DNA of 64,000 bases from Owenia fusiformis (Eukaryota > Annelida > Polychaeta > Sabellida > Oweniidae): positions 3,235,341-3,299,340 of the forward strand of contig CAIIXF020000008.1 in NCBI GenBank assembly GCA_903813345.2, read 5' to 3'. The notes beneath the pieces were generated by a model that did no database searches, had not been told where the DNA came from, and worked only from the letters and a program-made list of their open reading frames with translations. The translations under genes and the position numbers were made by a program. Positions 1 to 11,599 of this stretch are shown in pieces; the first letter of the stretch is position 1, and each line of letters begins with the position of its first letter.

Positions 1-170
1 CTTTTGAAATACAAGGAATTTCTCATATATATTTACATGTATGTTGTTTATTCTAAAAGGTGAGAGATAGTATATTTGTCAAAATGCTTCCAAACAAAGT
101 AATATTAAACCTGCTATCTAACTTTAACCAATTTGATGTGAATAATGTGTTTAACATGTTTCACACACAA

Positions 171-370
171 CATGCCCACGTAGCCAGGATTTCAGTTCAG
201 GTTTCAAACATTACCAGGGGGGTTCCCATTTGACAATGTTGGCCCAAGTATGACTAAAATCACTTGAAAAGTGCTCAAAATGGTGAAAAAATGCATGAGT
301 TTGAAAGAATTTTTGGAAAAATTTGGATTTTTTTCCTGCGAACAGCCCCCCCCCCCTGGCTACGGGCCTG
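171..370. mobile_element. MITE, CAGGCCCGTAGCC family, copy 1
   Basis: About 200 bp bounded by imperfect inverted ends (catgcccacgtagccagg at the left, cctggctacgggcctg at the right). The flanks cacaa and aacaa are a near-match 5-bp target duplication. The interior shares with the copies at 6.6, 7.0 and 7.3 kb a G-run, a 'ggccaaaatcactt' type core, a 'ttgaaagaatttttgg' block and a C-run. It has no coding capacity; the short ORF across it is an accident of the repeat. Confidence 0.75.
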
Positions 371-1332
371 AACAATTTTGGTATACTATGTTCTCATTAT
401 ACTTTCATTATATGATTATTAAACAAAACATTCTACATAATAATTTTTTCTAATTATTTTATTCTCGGCACATGGTATGATTGCGATGTATCAATGATTT
501 TAAATAAAACTCATATCCGGATGGTGGTTGAGCTGAATAATTGGATTACCTAAACAATTTAAAAACGTTTAACCATTATTTTGCCTATTAGAAAATATTC
601 ATATTTACATTATAATCATGTTTAAAATCAGCTCTAACAATATACAACTATTCTGAGATAGTATCATTACGTTAAGTTGATTTAGTTGATACTGTGCTCC
701 ACACCTGGTCTACCTGTATTGTAATTAATCTAGAGATCCTGTTTAAACTCAGTTTTTGATAAATCATTTTGTACTGGGACAATTTGTTGTAACATGCAGT
801 ATGTCTTTATTCCATGCACTCCCACATTTAATCTGGTCACAGATGTTAGTGTTCTCCATGCATTAAAGGAATCGGATGCTGCACCTTTTTTAGAATTATA
901 AATCTACCTTACATCAAGGTGAAAATTCATTTACAAATAGTTCACAATTTTGCAACATTTGACTAGTTTCGGGCAAAATACACTGAGTTGAAATATTCTG
1001 AAATGTACATCTTTTTTAACTCATTGCTATCTGTTCAAGCAATGAGTAAAAAAAGATGAGCCACAATGCCAGAGGGAACAGAGTATAGAGAAAAATGCTT
1101 GAAACAATCTTTTCAAAGTGCATATCAATGTTTTCCTTGTGTCTTAAATAAACCACAGTGAATTTACATAACACCTGTTCAGTTTGAGTAGGTATTTGAA
1201 TTTTTGAATGATTATAATTTTCAATTGATTTTATTGTGAAGTTATGTTGGCTATTTCTAGAATGAGTAAAGTAATTTTTTGAAATCCATAGGATAAATAT
1301 GATATCCTATTAATTTCTTTGGGTAGTTATTC

Positions 1333-1822
1333 CATAATACTACTGTTTTCCCAGGGAAATATGAAGGAATAAAAATCGTATTGAATTGTATTACATGAAA
1401 AAATTGTATTATCCCGGGGAAAAATCATATTGGAGCGTATCATATTGTCCCCGGGAAAAAATGGTATTGGAGCGTATTAACCTATTTTGGGTTTCCCGGT
1501 TATCTTTAACCTTGACTAATCGATAAAGTGAATATGGGTTTTATTCCTCGGAAAATATTATATTGCCCTTGGGCAATATGATATTGACCGAGGGATGTGG
1601 AACAATGTGCATTTATTAATATAATGTTTGCATTATCCAAATGTAACATTTTAGAGGGATGTATTATGTATTACAAGGGACAATATGATATTGACCTTGG
1701 GCAATATCATATTGACACTCGGTCACTGTGCTCCCTCGGTCAATATCATATTACCCTTCGGTCAATATAATATTGTCCGTCGGAATAAAACCCATATTCA
1801 ATCTCTCCCAGTAAATAACCTA
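1333..1822. repeat. Foldback repeat with ATATTG/CCCTCGG motifs
   Basis: Inverted arms run at about 1531-1600 and 1735-1803: 'gaatatgggttttattcc' against 'ggaataaaacccatattc', followed by repeated 'ccctcggtcaatat' blocks. A shortened relative lies at 36847-36973 in NEK2 intron 6, sharing both ends ('ccataatactact' and 'cccagtaaataacctatat') but lacking the middle. This is probably a non-autonomous DNA transposon; the superfamily is unclear. Confidence 0.65.
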
Positions 1823-1825
1823 TAT

Positions 1826-2653
1826 ATCGGGTGTCCCAAAAAAAATGAGACACTTTTTGCAAAGTATTTTCTCGGCAACTGATGAACCAAATTTTTCGAA
1901 AATTAGTACAAAGTAGCCCAAGAGTATCGTTAGCACGGTACAGAAATATGACAAAGATCAGATAAATTTTATGCGAGTATTAAGAAATTCAAGATAGCAT
2001 GTCAAAATGTCCCTTACCGGAGCAATACAATGAGAATTTTCATCGCGTTTATACCAAAAATGGGAAGGAATAAGACAAGTGATTTCTCAGCAATAGATGA
2101 GCCAAATTATTTGAAAACTTAACTTGAGGCACTTCAGGGTATTTTCTGCTTGTGCTATAAATATGTAAGAGATTGGCTTCATATTATGTGTGTATTGTTG
2201 AATTAAAAACAGTACGTAAAAATAACCAATATCGATGTAAATCTCACTTATTAATCCTTTTCATGTAAAATACCTTTCCGTATTTATTCTTAACAATATC
2301 ACCTCAAATGAATTTTGAGAATGAATGGATTTTGGATATTTGGGAAGAATGAAATGAATTAAGTAGACATGACACACAGACAAGCTATTTTGACTTATTT
2401 ACAAATGCTATCACCTGCTATCACCTGATAGCTGGTAGAGGTCTCATCGTAGAGCTCCGGTATGGGGATATTTGACATGCTATTTTGAATCTCTTATAAA
2501 TTGGAGAATATTTACTTGATTTGTTTTATATTTGTACAACTTGCTAATGATACTCTCAGGCTAATTTGTACAAATTCTCAGTGAATTTGGTTTATTAGTT
2601 GCCGAGAAAATACTTGGCAAAAAGTGTCTCATTTTTTTTGGGACACCCGATAT
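1826..2653. mobile_element. Tc1/mariner-type non-autonomous element
   Basis: Long imperfect terminal inverted repeats start with tatcgggtgtcccaaaa at the left and its complement at the right. Similarity continues inward for about 120 bp, including 'ttttctcggcaact'. TA-rich flanks fit TA target duplication. No transposase frame is left in the roughly 830 bp. Assignment to Tc1/mariner rests on the end sequence and the TA site only. Confidence 0.7.
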
Positions 2654-2659
2654 ATACCT

Positions 2660-5060
2660 TATAAATATCAAAACAACATCATATTACATGTTTATACCTG
2701 AGCTGATATTGAAAGCAACAGTGACCTATGATCAAACATACATCTTTCTTCCGCTTCCTTGTTTTCAAACTATCATTATACACTACCTGTTAAGTAAGAT
2801 ATCAAACCCCTACAAAACATATCAAAACATCATAAAAATATAAATAAGCTATTTCAAAATCCAACAGAATTTACTCATAAATAAGATAAAACCTGACATC
2901 GCAGCCTGACATCATAATTTGTTTTTAATTATAATTCATCGATATTCTACTCAATGAGTATGAAAAGGTGCATGAATTCTGATAATTGATACCAGGAAAA
3001 ACCTAACACGTCTAAGTATAGTACATATAAGGTGCAAAGTGTGATGTTTTGTGGTGGAGTTGGGTTAACCACTTGTTGGGTTTGCATAGCAGGTTATTGA
3101 ACATTATGACACTGTTATGTACTTGGGAAGTTTATGTCAGAGTGGTTACATATGTATTAGTACCCAATCAGGCTCTAAACAAGTACTTAATGGTCATATT
3201 CAACATGTTCAATGCCTTGTGAGTGTTAGTCAACTTGCACTGTTTTCGATTATTAGAAAATAATTGCTGAATCTGCACTTTTTATGAATCAAACCCAGCC
3301 TGAGTTAGCATTTGCGAATACAACCGCTGGCTGTCGCCTGGCAGATTAACCGCTATTTTAGGGCAAACTCATTTAAATGTGAATAGTACCTGCTACTATT
3401 AATATTCATTTTTAAATGAGTTGGCCATAAAAATAGCTGAAAATCCATAAATCGGCAGTTGAGTTTGCAAATGCTACCTGAGATAAAGGTTTTTTAACAA
3501 GATTAATCTTTGATCTGGAGGGTCTTCAATCCACAGTGATCCTCAAATATGGGCTTATTCATTTCAGTACCATTTCATAACAGTGTGTTCCCTCATTCGT
3601 AAGAAATACCTTGATGGGCTATCTTTGATATGAAGAAAGTCCCTAACTCTTAAAGGATCTTATGCTCTGTCTCACGTTTCTACATCAAAATCCCTCTCAA
3701 TATATAATAACAATGTATGTAACAAATGTAACAATAACATACATTTACAATATAATGAATTCTATGCAAAATTTTAATAGTAGCAGATAATAGTTTGATG
3801 AATATACATCAATCAAAATACTCTAAATAATGTGATATGGCATATGATGTCAGTAATACTTGTGGCTGATAAAAATCAAGTGGCGATCTTGATTTTATCA
3901 TCAAAACACTCCATTAATCTACAGTAAAGCCTAGTCATCGGATATGTGGTCAATAAATCAAATGTGGCCAACGTCAATCATAATCTTCCTAGAGTTAATA
4001 AGATATTTGATTTTCTCAAAACACTTCAAATAATAAAAAAACAACACTAAAAACAGCTGACCAAAAGTACATGTATATAAATACAAAATCAAATATTTTC
4101 CTCCTTAATCAATCAAAATAAAATATGTTGTGAAAGTCAAAATTGAAAAATCCTTAAAGGGTTATGACGTTATTATGCGTAAAATGTAATTTAAACATGG
4201 TTATTCATAAAATCATGTAAACAATGATACATACTATAGAAATTCTGACATTCTTCAAAATTCTCTCTCAATTTAGGAAATAACACGCATATATTAGAAG
4301 GTCAATTTTACACTGATACCAACAAAATTGACAGAGTGCTATACTTATCACTTCAATAGAAACCTATTATAGCCTATTTGGTACCGAACATGTACATGTC
4401 ATCAATATTTGCTTAAGATTTCTTCACTAAAGTGGTTAAGTGCGGTACAAATTGAATGCCAAATTTTAGTTCAAGATTTATTGATTCAGTGGTCAGAAGA
4501 GTCATATATATTGGTGTGTTGTGATTAGAGAGGATGGAGGAAATATTTACGTTTCCAAGAAGCTCTATTTGATCAACATAGTAAAGAAAGAAAAAATGTC
4601 GATTTGACCCGTTTTTAATGATTCTATTGATCTACTCATTTGCACCAATTGAACCTGTTGTAATTAAGTTTTTCATGAATGAGATGACAAAGCAGGGTCA
4701 ATAGGTGCATTAGTTGTCAATAACAGTACTAATTTCATAAGAACTTCCTGGATATGTGAATCTCTGTGATGTTTCACATTTTGGGGTCACTCGGTGCAAA
4801 ATGTGAAAATTCAAATTCTGCCAGGTTCTCGATGAGTCATAGAAAATGTGAAAGTTCCTGGTTTTTCGAGGGCTACACATCAATGTAAAGAAAGCGACTG
4901 CAAAATAACCAGAAAACACAAAGGGCAACATCACTGAAATCCAACAGAAAATTAAAAAAATATAAAAACACCAATAGTTTGTATTATGAAATTGAGCATA
5001 TACTCAAAAGCCTTGGAAGAATTAAAACAGTTTGTTTAATTTTGTGAAGTGATTCAAAAT
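2660..5060. other. Intergenic, AT-rich, no gene seen
   Basis: No coding exon could be supported. The only structure noted is a foldback of about 190 bp at 3299-3486, whose ends are ctgagttagcatttgc and gcaaatgctacctgag. The rest is AT-rich unique-looking sequence. Confidence 0.5.
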
Positions 5061-5067
5061 TTCACTT

Positions 5068-5139
5068 GGGCTCGTCCGGGAATTGAACCTGGAACCTCTC
5101 GCACCCTAAGCGAGAATCATACCCCTAGACCAACGAGCC
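5068..5139 (-). tRNA. tRNA-Pro (AGG anticodon)
   Basis: The complement of this 72-nt stretch folds as a cloverleaf. The acceptor arm GGCTCGT pairs with ACGAGCC. The D arm is TGGTCTAGGGGTATGA, and the anticodon stem CTCGC/GCGAG encloses the loop TTAGGGT, which places AGG at positions 34-36. A T arm with TTCAATT loop follows. It is almost identical to animal tRNA-Pro(AGG). One T-stem pair is a mismatch (A51 against C63), which is mildly unusual. A short T-run lies just downstream on the minus strand (about 5056-5059) as a weak Pol III terminator. No intron. Confidence 0.93.
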
Positions 5140-6628
5140 AGTTGTATACACATCTCATAATTCAACTTGTATTTCTAATAATGACTTCTGTTCTATGCAC
5201 TTAATGAACTCTTCAAAAATGTAATGTAATTTTATGTGTTGACTTTAGCATTTTATTTTATTTTGATGATTTTTGATTAAAATTATTGTTTTTAATCAGT
5301 GTAAATACTGATGTATAAACATTAAATCAGGGAAAGGGATTTTATTTATATAAAAATTGATCTTTATACCTGTATATTATGATACTGTAGTCATGGAAAC
5401 CTGATGCTTTATGATTCAAATAATCCTCATGTAATCATATTGTTATCCCAGGGATACTTCTTGGTTTTAATCAATTTGTATTCAAACACCCACAGTTTGT
5501 TAATAATGCCATAAATGTCAAACTGGTTATAATTCATAATGAGGAGTATATTGTATAAAAGGCAGGATGGCAGTTTAATTTGTCACTTTTTATTTACTTT
5601 TTATTATCTGGATACCAGTAGTACAACAAAAGGATATTTGTAGTACTGCTTACTTTATTTAATCACATGTCGATAAATGGACAATAAATAATATCTGCAA
5701 CTATTTATGTTTATATGTACATTTGTTTATGTCATTTTGTTCCAAAGAGGTTTGGATAGATGTTTCATTTCATACATATATGGTATTATATATGGTACCA
5801 AGAACAAAGGAAGTATCTGATAAGTATCTTCTAAAACCACTTGTTATATGGAAAAGTAGTTTTTTTCAAATCAAATTGTTACCATTTAAAAGATGACCAT
5901 TACATGTAAATTGACGATGTGTAATTTTTTCAGAATTTTTTGACGACTGCAGTTTAAGACAAACACAAATGTTCAATTTAGTTCACCATATCGCTACCAA
6001 GCCTTTGCAAGTCTAGCCCAATATTTTCATGTATATGTTAACAAACTTAAATGCATAATACATTATTGTAAAAATCGTTAGTTTTCCTGTAATAAAGTAT
6101 GCACTTTTGTGATTATTAGAAAATAGACATGACAAGGAATGACATGAGCCAAAAATATTCTAAAATTGAAACAATTTTTGTTTAGCCTGCTCACTATATC
6201 TGATTCTCTCTTTAATATAAACTTAAGGGGGAGAGTCTTCCTACTTGTCACTCTGGATAAAAAGAATCAAATTCACTTGGCACATCATCGATATCTGACT
6301 GACATTAAAAAGTTCAAATTATCCTAGTGCAATTGTCATGTCAAAAGTTAAATAAATTCAGTGCACTCATGTCTCACTGAGTGTGGCAGGGATTATGTGA
6401 GGATATAACAGGAACAGCATATTTCATAAGAGTCTCTCTACTCTTTAAGCCTCTCTTCTTCTGTTCTTCTAATAATTGTCATGAATCATACACTGAAACA
6501 TTGCACTAAAACAACTGAATTAATTATTAATACAAAACTAGAATATATTGTGAAGAACATAAGAAAAGTTCAGGTGCTACTAAGTTCAGACATTCTTGAA
6601 CTTGGCTGTCATATATTTATACCCTTTG
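5140..6628. other. Intergenic; half of a dispersed repeat pair
   Basis: No gene seen. Positions about 6057-6205 match, in inverted orientation, about 17790-17946 downstream of SAE1 exon 7. The shared words include 'gcacttttgtgat', 'agacatgacaaggaatgaca' and 'tgtttagcctgctcac'. This is an unnamed interspersed repeat of at least 150 bp. Confidence 0.55.
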
Positions 6629-6835
6629 CAGGCCCGTAGCCAGGATTTGCCAAGGGGGGTCAGTTTTCAAAAGTTCCCGGGGGGGGTTTACTTGTGACAA
6701 TTTTGGTCCAAAAATGGCCAAAATCACTAAAAAGTGCTCAGAATGGTGAAAAACTGCATGATTTTGAAAGATTTTTTGGCCAGGGGGAGGGGGGGGGTCG
6801 CTCGAACCCATCGAATCCCCCTGGCTACGGGCCTG
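6629..6835. mobile_element. MITE, CAGGCCCGTAGCC family, copy 2
   Basis: The ends are perfect inverted repeats, caggcccgtagccagg and cctggctacgggcctg. The flanks do not give an exact 5-bp duplication, so it is older than its neighbours or its target site has mutated. The interior carries the family's G-run and C-run. Short ORFs on both strands here are repeat artefacts. Confidence 0.85.
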
Positions 6836-7034
6836 CACATTTATACTCAATACTTTGCAATGACTAAAAAAAATTCTTTGAAAGTGAGCCTCATCCACAT
6901 TATCCATATAAGTCTCTGACACTCAAAATAACACATTACTTCATTGGTATGAAAACTGGAAGAAATTTCATTTATATTTTTGCTTACTTTGAATCAAACC
7001 TCTGTGTCCCTCCCTGGAAAGATGTAAACTAGTG

Positions 7035-7228
7035 CAGGCCCTTAGTCAGGATTTGCCAAGGGGGGTTCACTTTTTGAAAATTTCCAGGGGGGTTCACTTT
7101 GGCCCAAATTGGCCAAAATCACTTAAAATGTGCTCAGAATGATGAAAAACTGCATGATTTTGAAAGAATTTTTGGCCAAGGGGGGGGGAGTTCGCTCGAA
7201 CCCATCGAACCCCCCTGGCTACAGCCTG
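7035..7228. mobile_element. MITE, CAGGCCCGTAGCC family, copy 3, with TSD
   Basis: Same family and same orientation as the copy at 6629. Flanked by an exact 5-bp target duplication TAGTG (7030-7034 and 7229-7233). The ends have drifted slightly (caggcccttagtcagg and cctggctacagcctg). Confidence 0.85.
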
Positions 7229-7315
7229 TAGTGCAAGACTTTTTGTTGTTACAGACACACAACAATACAATTATCCCTTTATTTTTTCTAAGGTGTAGAG
7301 TTTATCAGAATCTTT

Positions 7316-7525
7316 CAGGCCCGTAGCCAGGGGGGTTCGTAGGGTTAGGACGAACCCCCCCCCCCCCCCCGGCCAAAAATTCTTTCAAAATCATGCAGTT
7401 TTTGACCATTTTGAGCACTTCTCAAGTGATTTTAGCCTAATTTGGGCCAAAATTGTCAAATGTGAACCCCCCTGGAAACTTTTGAAAATTGAACCCCCCC
7501 TTGGCAAATCCTGGCTACGGGCCTG
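7316..7525. mobile_element. MITE, CAGGCCCGTAGCC family, copy 4, inverted, with TSD
   Basis: Opposite interior orientation to the copies at 6.6 and 7.0 kb, only 87 bp from the latter. The terminal repeats are perfect, and an exact 5-bp duplication TCTTT sits at 7311-7315 and 7526-7530. A C-run of about 18 lies near 7350. Confidence 0.9.
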
Positions 7526-7530
7526 TCTTT

Positions 7531-9880
7531 AATCTGTTATCATACCCTGGCATGTGAAACTGATGTAAAGTAGTTTTGTAATATGTAGTTGTAGTTTGTA
7601 GTGTTTTGTACACTGTAGTGACTGATACACTGGTCAATAAAAGATATATATATATAATCACTTACACATTGTTTTTTACACCCTTGAGAAAATCCCTTTA
7701 CAATAGCCTGAAACACCAGAATGTAAACATTCTAAACCAAAGTAAATCAAATATTAACACCAAAATAATAATGTATAACAAAAGATCGAATAACATTAAT
7801 TCGTCATTAAAAACATTGTAAAATGATATAATCAATAACAGTGAACTGCAAAGATTATGACCAGTTGTCAAGCCTCCTTAATTACAAACAGAGCATTCTC
7901 TGTTGCACTTAATAAAACAGACAATTCAACTCTAATCAATGAAATGAAATTGATATTGTCATAAAAAAATGCCACTGCTACAGGGACCATGTCATATTTT
8001 AATATGTGCATGTTACATATGCATTGGTCAATTATTTCAATCTCAAAATCTGATTATATGTACATCTAAATAAGGAATCATGTTTGCTTACATACTTAGT
8101 TACATTTAAACACTGTTAAAGGGAACATCAGAGAAATCAATAATATTTTTCAAATTATCTTAACCATAGAACATTTTTGTCAAATATCATTTCTTGAACT
8201 ACAATATTCAAACATCATATTTTTACTATTGCATTTATGTGTTCATTTTTCTCTAATTAAGGTATATTTAATATAACTTCAAAATGTGTTTAAGATCACT
8301 AGAGAAGTAATATTTGGATTTTGGATGCTAAATGACACTTTGTTTGGCGCGTGAACAGTAAATATTATGCCATATATGGTGAGCATCTGTACCAATCAGA
8401 GAGTGAGGAATATATGACTGTGATAAAATATTACTTATAATTTGAATACCCCGTGAAGTATCCATCAAATTCTAATTTCAACCTACCAAACAATAAAAAT
8501 TATTTAAAGAATACAAGACAAAAATACAACATTTTATATTACCTTACAATATCACTTGTGACACTCTCCCAATCGATAAAAAAAATACACTCAACATTCC
8601 AGTGAACAATCAGTTATCAACTACAAAAAGACAAGACAAAAGGATTAAAACTGTTGTCAATGTCAACAGTTATTAACTGCCACCACTTTTGTGTCAGAAA
8701 CACGGTGAATTTAATCTTTTAATAGAATACAATGTGCATGTACAATGTAACAGTGACAAAGCAATATATAAAAAACACAGAATTAAGCATTACGTATCAT
8801 ACCTGAAATTTAACAGATATGCAAGATTTCTTTCTTGAATAAAAAACAATATAAAAATAACACAGTACACTGTATATCAAACATTCAAATGCAGAATTAT
8901 TACTTATCATAATTAAAATGAAACTGATGCAAGATATTTTGAGAAAGACATGGAATAACCATGACATATAAGCAGATTAGCAATTACATTTCAAAACAAT
9001 ACAAATAGAATTCATCAAGCCACGAACTGACAATGAACAACGATGGTCTCTAAGTACTACTTTACTTATGTTGACATTCACCTGTACACTTGTAAACACA
9101 GAGTGACATTGATACCCGTCAATCAATGGTGTCACTTACCTACTCTTTATTAGAAAAATTAAAAAATGATACAAGTGTTTAGATAAGCCATAAATTAATG
9201 ATTTAACGTCATCTCAGATTATTCATCACAAAATGAGACTGTTATCTTATTGCAGAATCAATTATAGTACAGTGTATACTCTTTTTAATTAAGGTTTTAT
9301 TTTCTTGGGTTTAATTTACTTGAGTGACAACTACATCAGTTTAGATTCAATGTCATACAAGTACAAACAATAATCAAGATAAGTGCCTGTCAGTAGAAAT
9401 TCAGAAAATTACAAAATACTCCCAAATTAGAAATTAGAGTTTAGAGCAATCTTCAGAACAAGAAACATTCATAATAGGTAATTATAGCACAATCCCAAGG
9501 AGTATTTAACCCTTGAATGCACTTAAAAAAGTGGCGTCAAAGTGCACAAGTCTACAATATGGCGTCCAATTTCAGGATGCAGCTTCTAATTAAGCAGCGT
9601 AACTGTCAACTCTTTACACAGGCCTATTATCTAGATGTGACGTGAAGTGAAATAAAAGGATTTTAATCTCTTGTCAATTGACGAGAAATTCCAATATGGT
9701 CTCAAGAGAAAATATCTGCACGCAAACGATGGATGTGGTAATATAATGAAGCGATAAATCACTTACTTGATATTTTAGACAGTAATTATGAATTTTAAAT
9801 GTGTGTTTCAAGCAACTATGGTACAATTTGATAAAGTATCTAAATAATCAGTTATCAATTATTTCTCATTGTACCCCTGC
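7531..9880. other. Intergenic, AT-rich, no gene seen
   Basis: No exon with acceptable splice context was recognised and no structured repeat was identified. Short ORFs here lack coding character. Confidence 0.5.
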
Positions 9881-10460
9881 ATTGACACAAAATGCAACAC
9901 AACTGGCAACCTTTATGAGGCATGTGACAATTTTTTATTGTGGCAATCTTGTTGAGGCATGTAACACAATAAGTGGCTATTTTTATTGTAACACAATAAC
10001 TGATAATTTTTATATTAACACAATAACTGCGAACTTGTTGAGGGATGTAACACAATAACTGGCTAGTATTTTTATTGTAACATAATATTTTTGATTGTAA
10101 CACAACAACTGGCAATTTCTATTGTAAAATAATATCTGGCAATATTTATTGTAACACAACAACTGGCAATTTCTATTGTAACATAATAACTAGCAATATT
10201 TATTGTAACATAACAACTGACAATTTTTTATTGTAACACAACAACTGACATTTTTTATTATAACACATTAACTGCCAATCTTTTATTGTAATACAATAGT
10301 CATACTATAACTGGCAATTTTTATTGTCACACAATAACTGGCAATTTTGCTGAAGCATGTAACACAATAACTAGCTATTTTATTGTAACACAATAACTGG
10401 CGATCTTGATGTGGAATGTTATACAATAACTGACAAACTTAATGAGGGACGAGATGTAAA
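9880..10460. repeat. Degenerate minisatellite (TGTAACACAATAACTGGCAA)
   Basis: About fifteen imperfect copies of a unit close to 'tgtaacacaataactggcaa' plus a T-rich spacer, with spacing that varies from about 27 to 40 bp. Some units carry 'cttgttgaggcatg' inserts, so there may be a higher-order unit. The two ORFs on opposite strands here follow from the repeat. Confidence 0.85.
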
Positions 10461-11160
10461 ATGTAGCACATTGCCTCTAGATGTCACATGGTTCTGTTCG
10501 GAATTATATTTTTGGAATGGTAATTGCTTTTTAAAAATACTATTGTGCAATACATCTAAATAAAATAAATGGCTTTGTATTGAGCACATTGTAAACCATG
10601 TTGAGCTGGAATTTAATCAGATCTGTCACACTACTCCCGGAACCTGAAATCATTTCTAAATTAATGACAAGATGTTAAATACAATAGATCATGTTTGCAA
10701 TGACACCAAAGTTACACAATGAACAATAATTCCAGCCAAACTATGATAATCCTGGTTAAAATCACTCAAATCATAAAAAATAATTGAATATTAGAAATGC
10801 AACAAAAGAACATGCAGTTCCATTTATTATTGTCTCACGGTTTTTAAACGTCTTTAAATTAATGTTCTGCCTAAGTATTAAAAAATTAAAATATAAAATG
10901 CAGTAATTCTATTTATGAGACTATTGATATCCAGAGTTAATAGATGTTATGTTTCTACTTATTATATATCTCAATGTAACAAATGTGTGAAACTGAAAAA
11001 TAAACTCAAAGTTTTAAAAAAGTCAAAAAAAGTTGCAAATCTCACAGATTTCTTGAGTTATTCTAGCAAAAATCATATCTTGTTCTAATTTCATTTTACA
11101 GGCGAGATTTAGCTGAGAACTAAAATTATACATACACACTCAATGTACATATGCTGTTAC

Positions 11161-11317
11161 CAGGCCTGTAGCTAAGGGGGTTTGGGGGACCCTCCCCTAG
11201 CCAAAAATTCTTTGAGCACTTTTCAAGGTATTTTGGGCCAAACTTGTCAAATTTGAACTCCCCTGGAATGTTTTAAAGACTGAATCTCTCCCCCTTGGCA
11301 AAAGCTGACTATGCCTG
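11161..11317. mobile_element. MITE, CAGGCCCGTAGCC family, copy 5, decayed
   Basis: Left end caggcctgtagcta and right end agctgactatgcctg are diverged versions of the family ends. The interior ('gccaaaaattctttgagcac', 'gtcaaatttgaac') matches the inverted copy at 7316. No clear target duplication. Confidence 0.7.
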
Positions 11318-11599
11318 AAGACATACATGTACATGCAAAAGTAAGTCAATTGAGTTTTCAGTGAATTGTATTGATAATTAATGCAATCAAAATATAAGTA
11401 TACATGTAGCTTCAGGCCCAGATGTAATCCACCTTTTATTAAAATAAATCTAGGGTTGATTATCACCAAAACTGCAATCAACAGGCCATCCCAAACCAAT
11501 TAAATGCAATCACAATACAGTTGTATTCATTCCTTCAATGGGACATAAACCACAAACTAATCACATTATTAGAAAACATCATATCAATAATTATTTTTC

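Noticed and set aside
6617-7326. Three ORFs (both strands) at 6.6-7.3 kb with similar Pro/Gly-rich text
   Set aside because: They resemble each other only because they cross copies of the same MITE.
9801-10115. Overlapping ORFs on opposite strands
   Set aside because: Low-complexity translations of the minisatellite.
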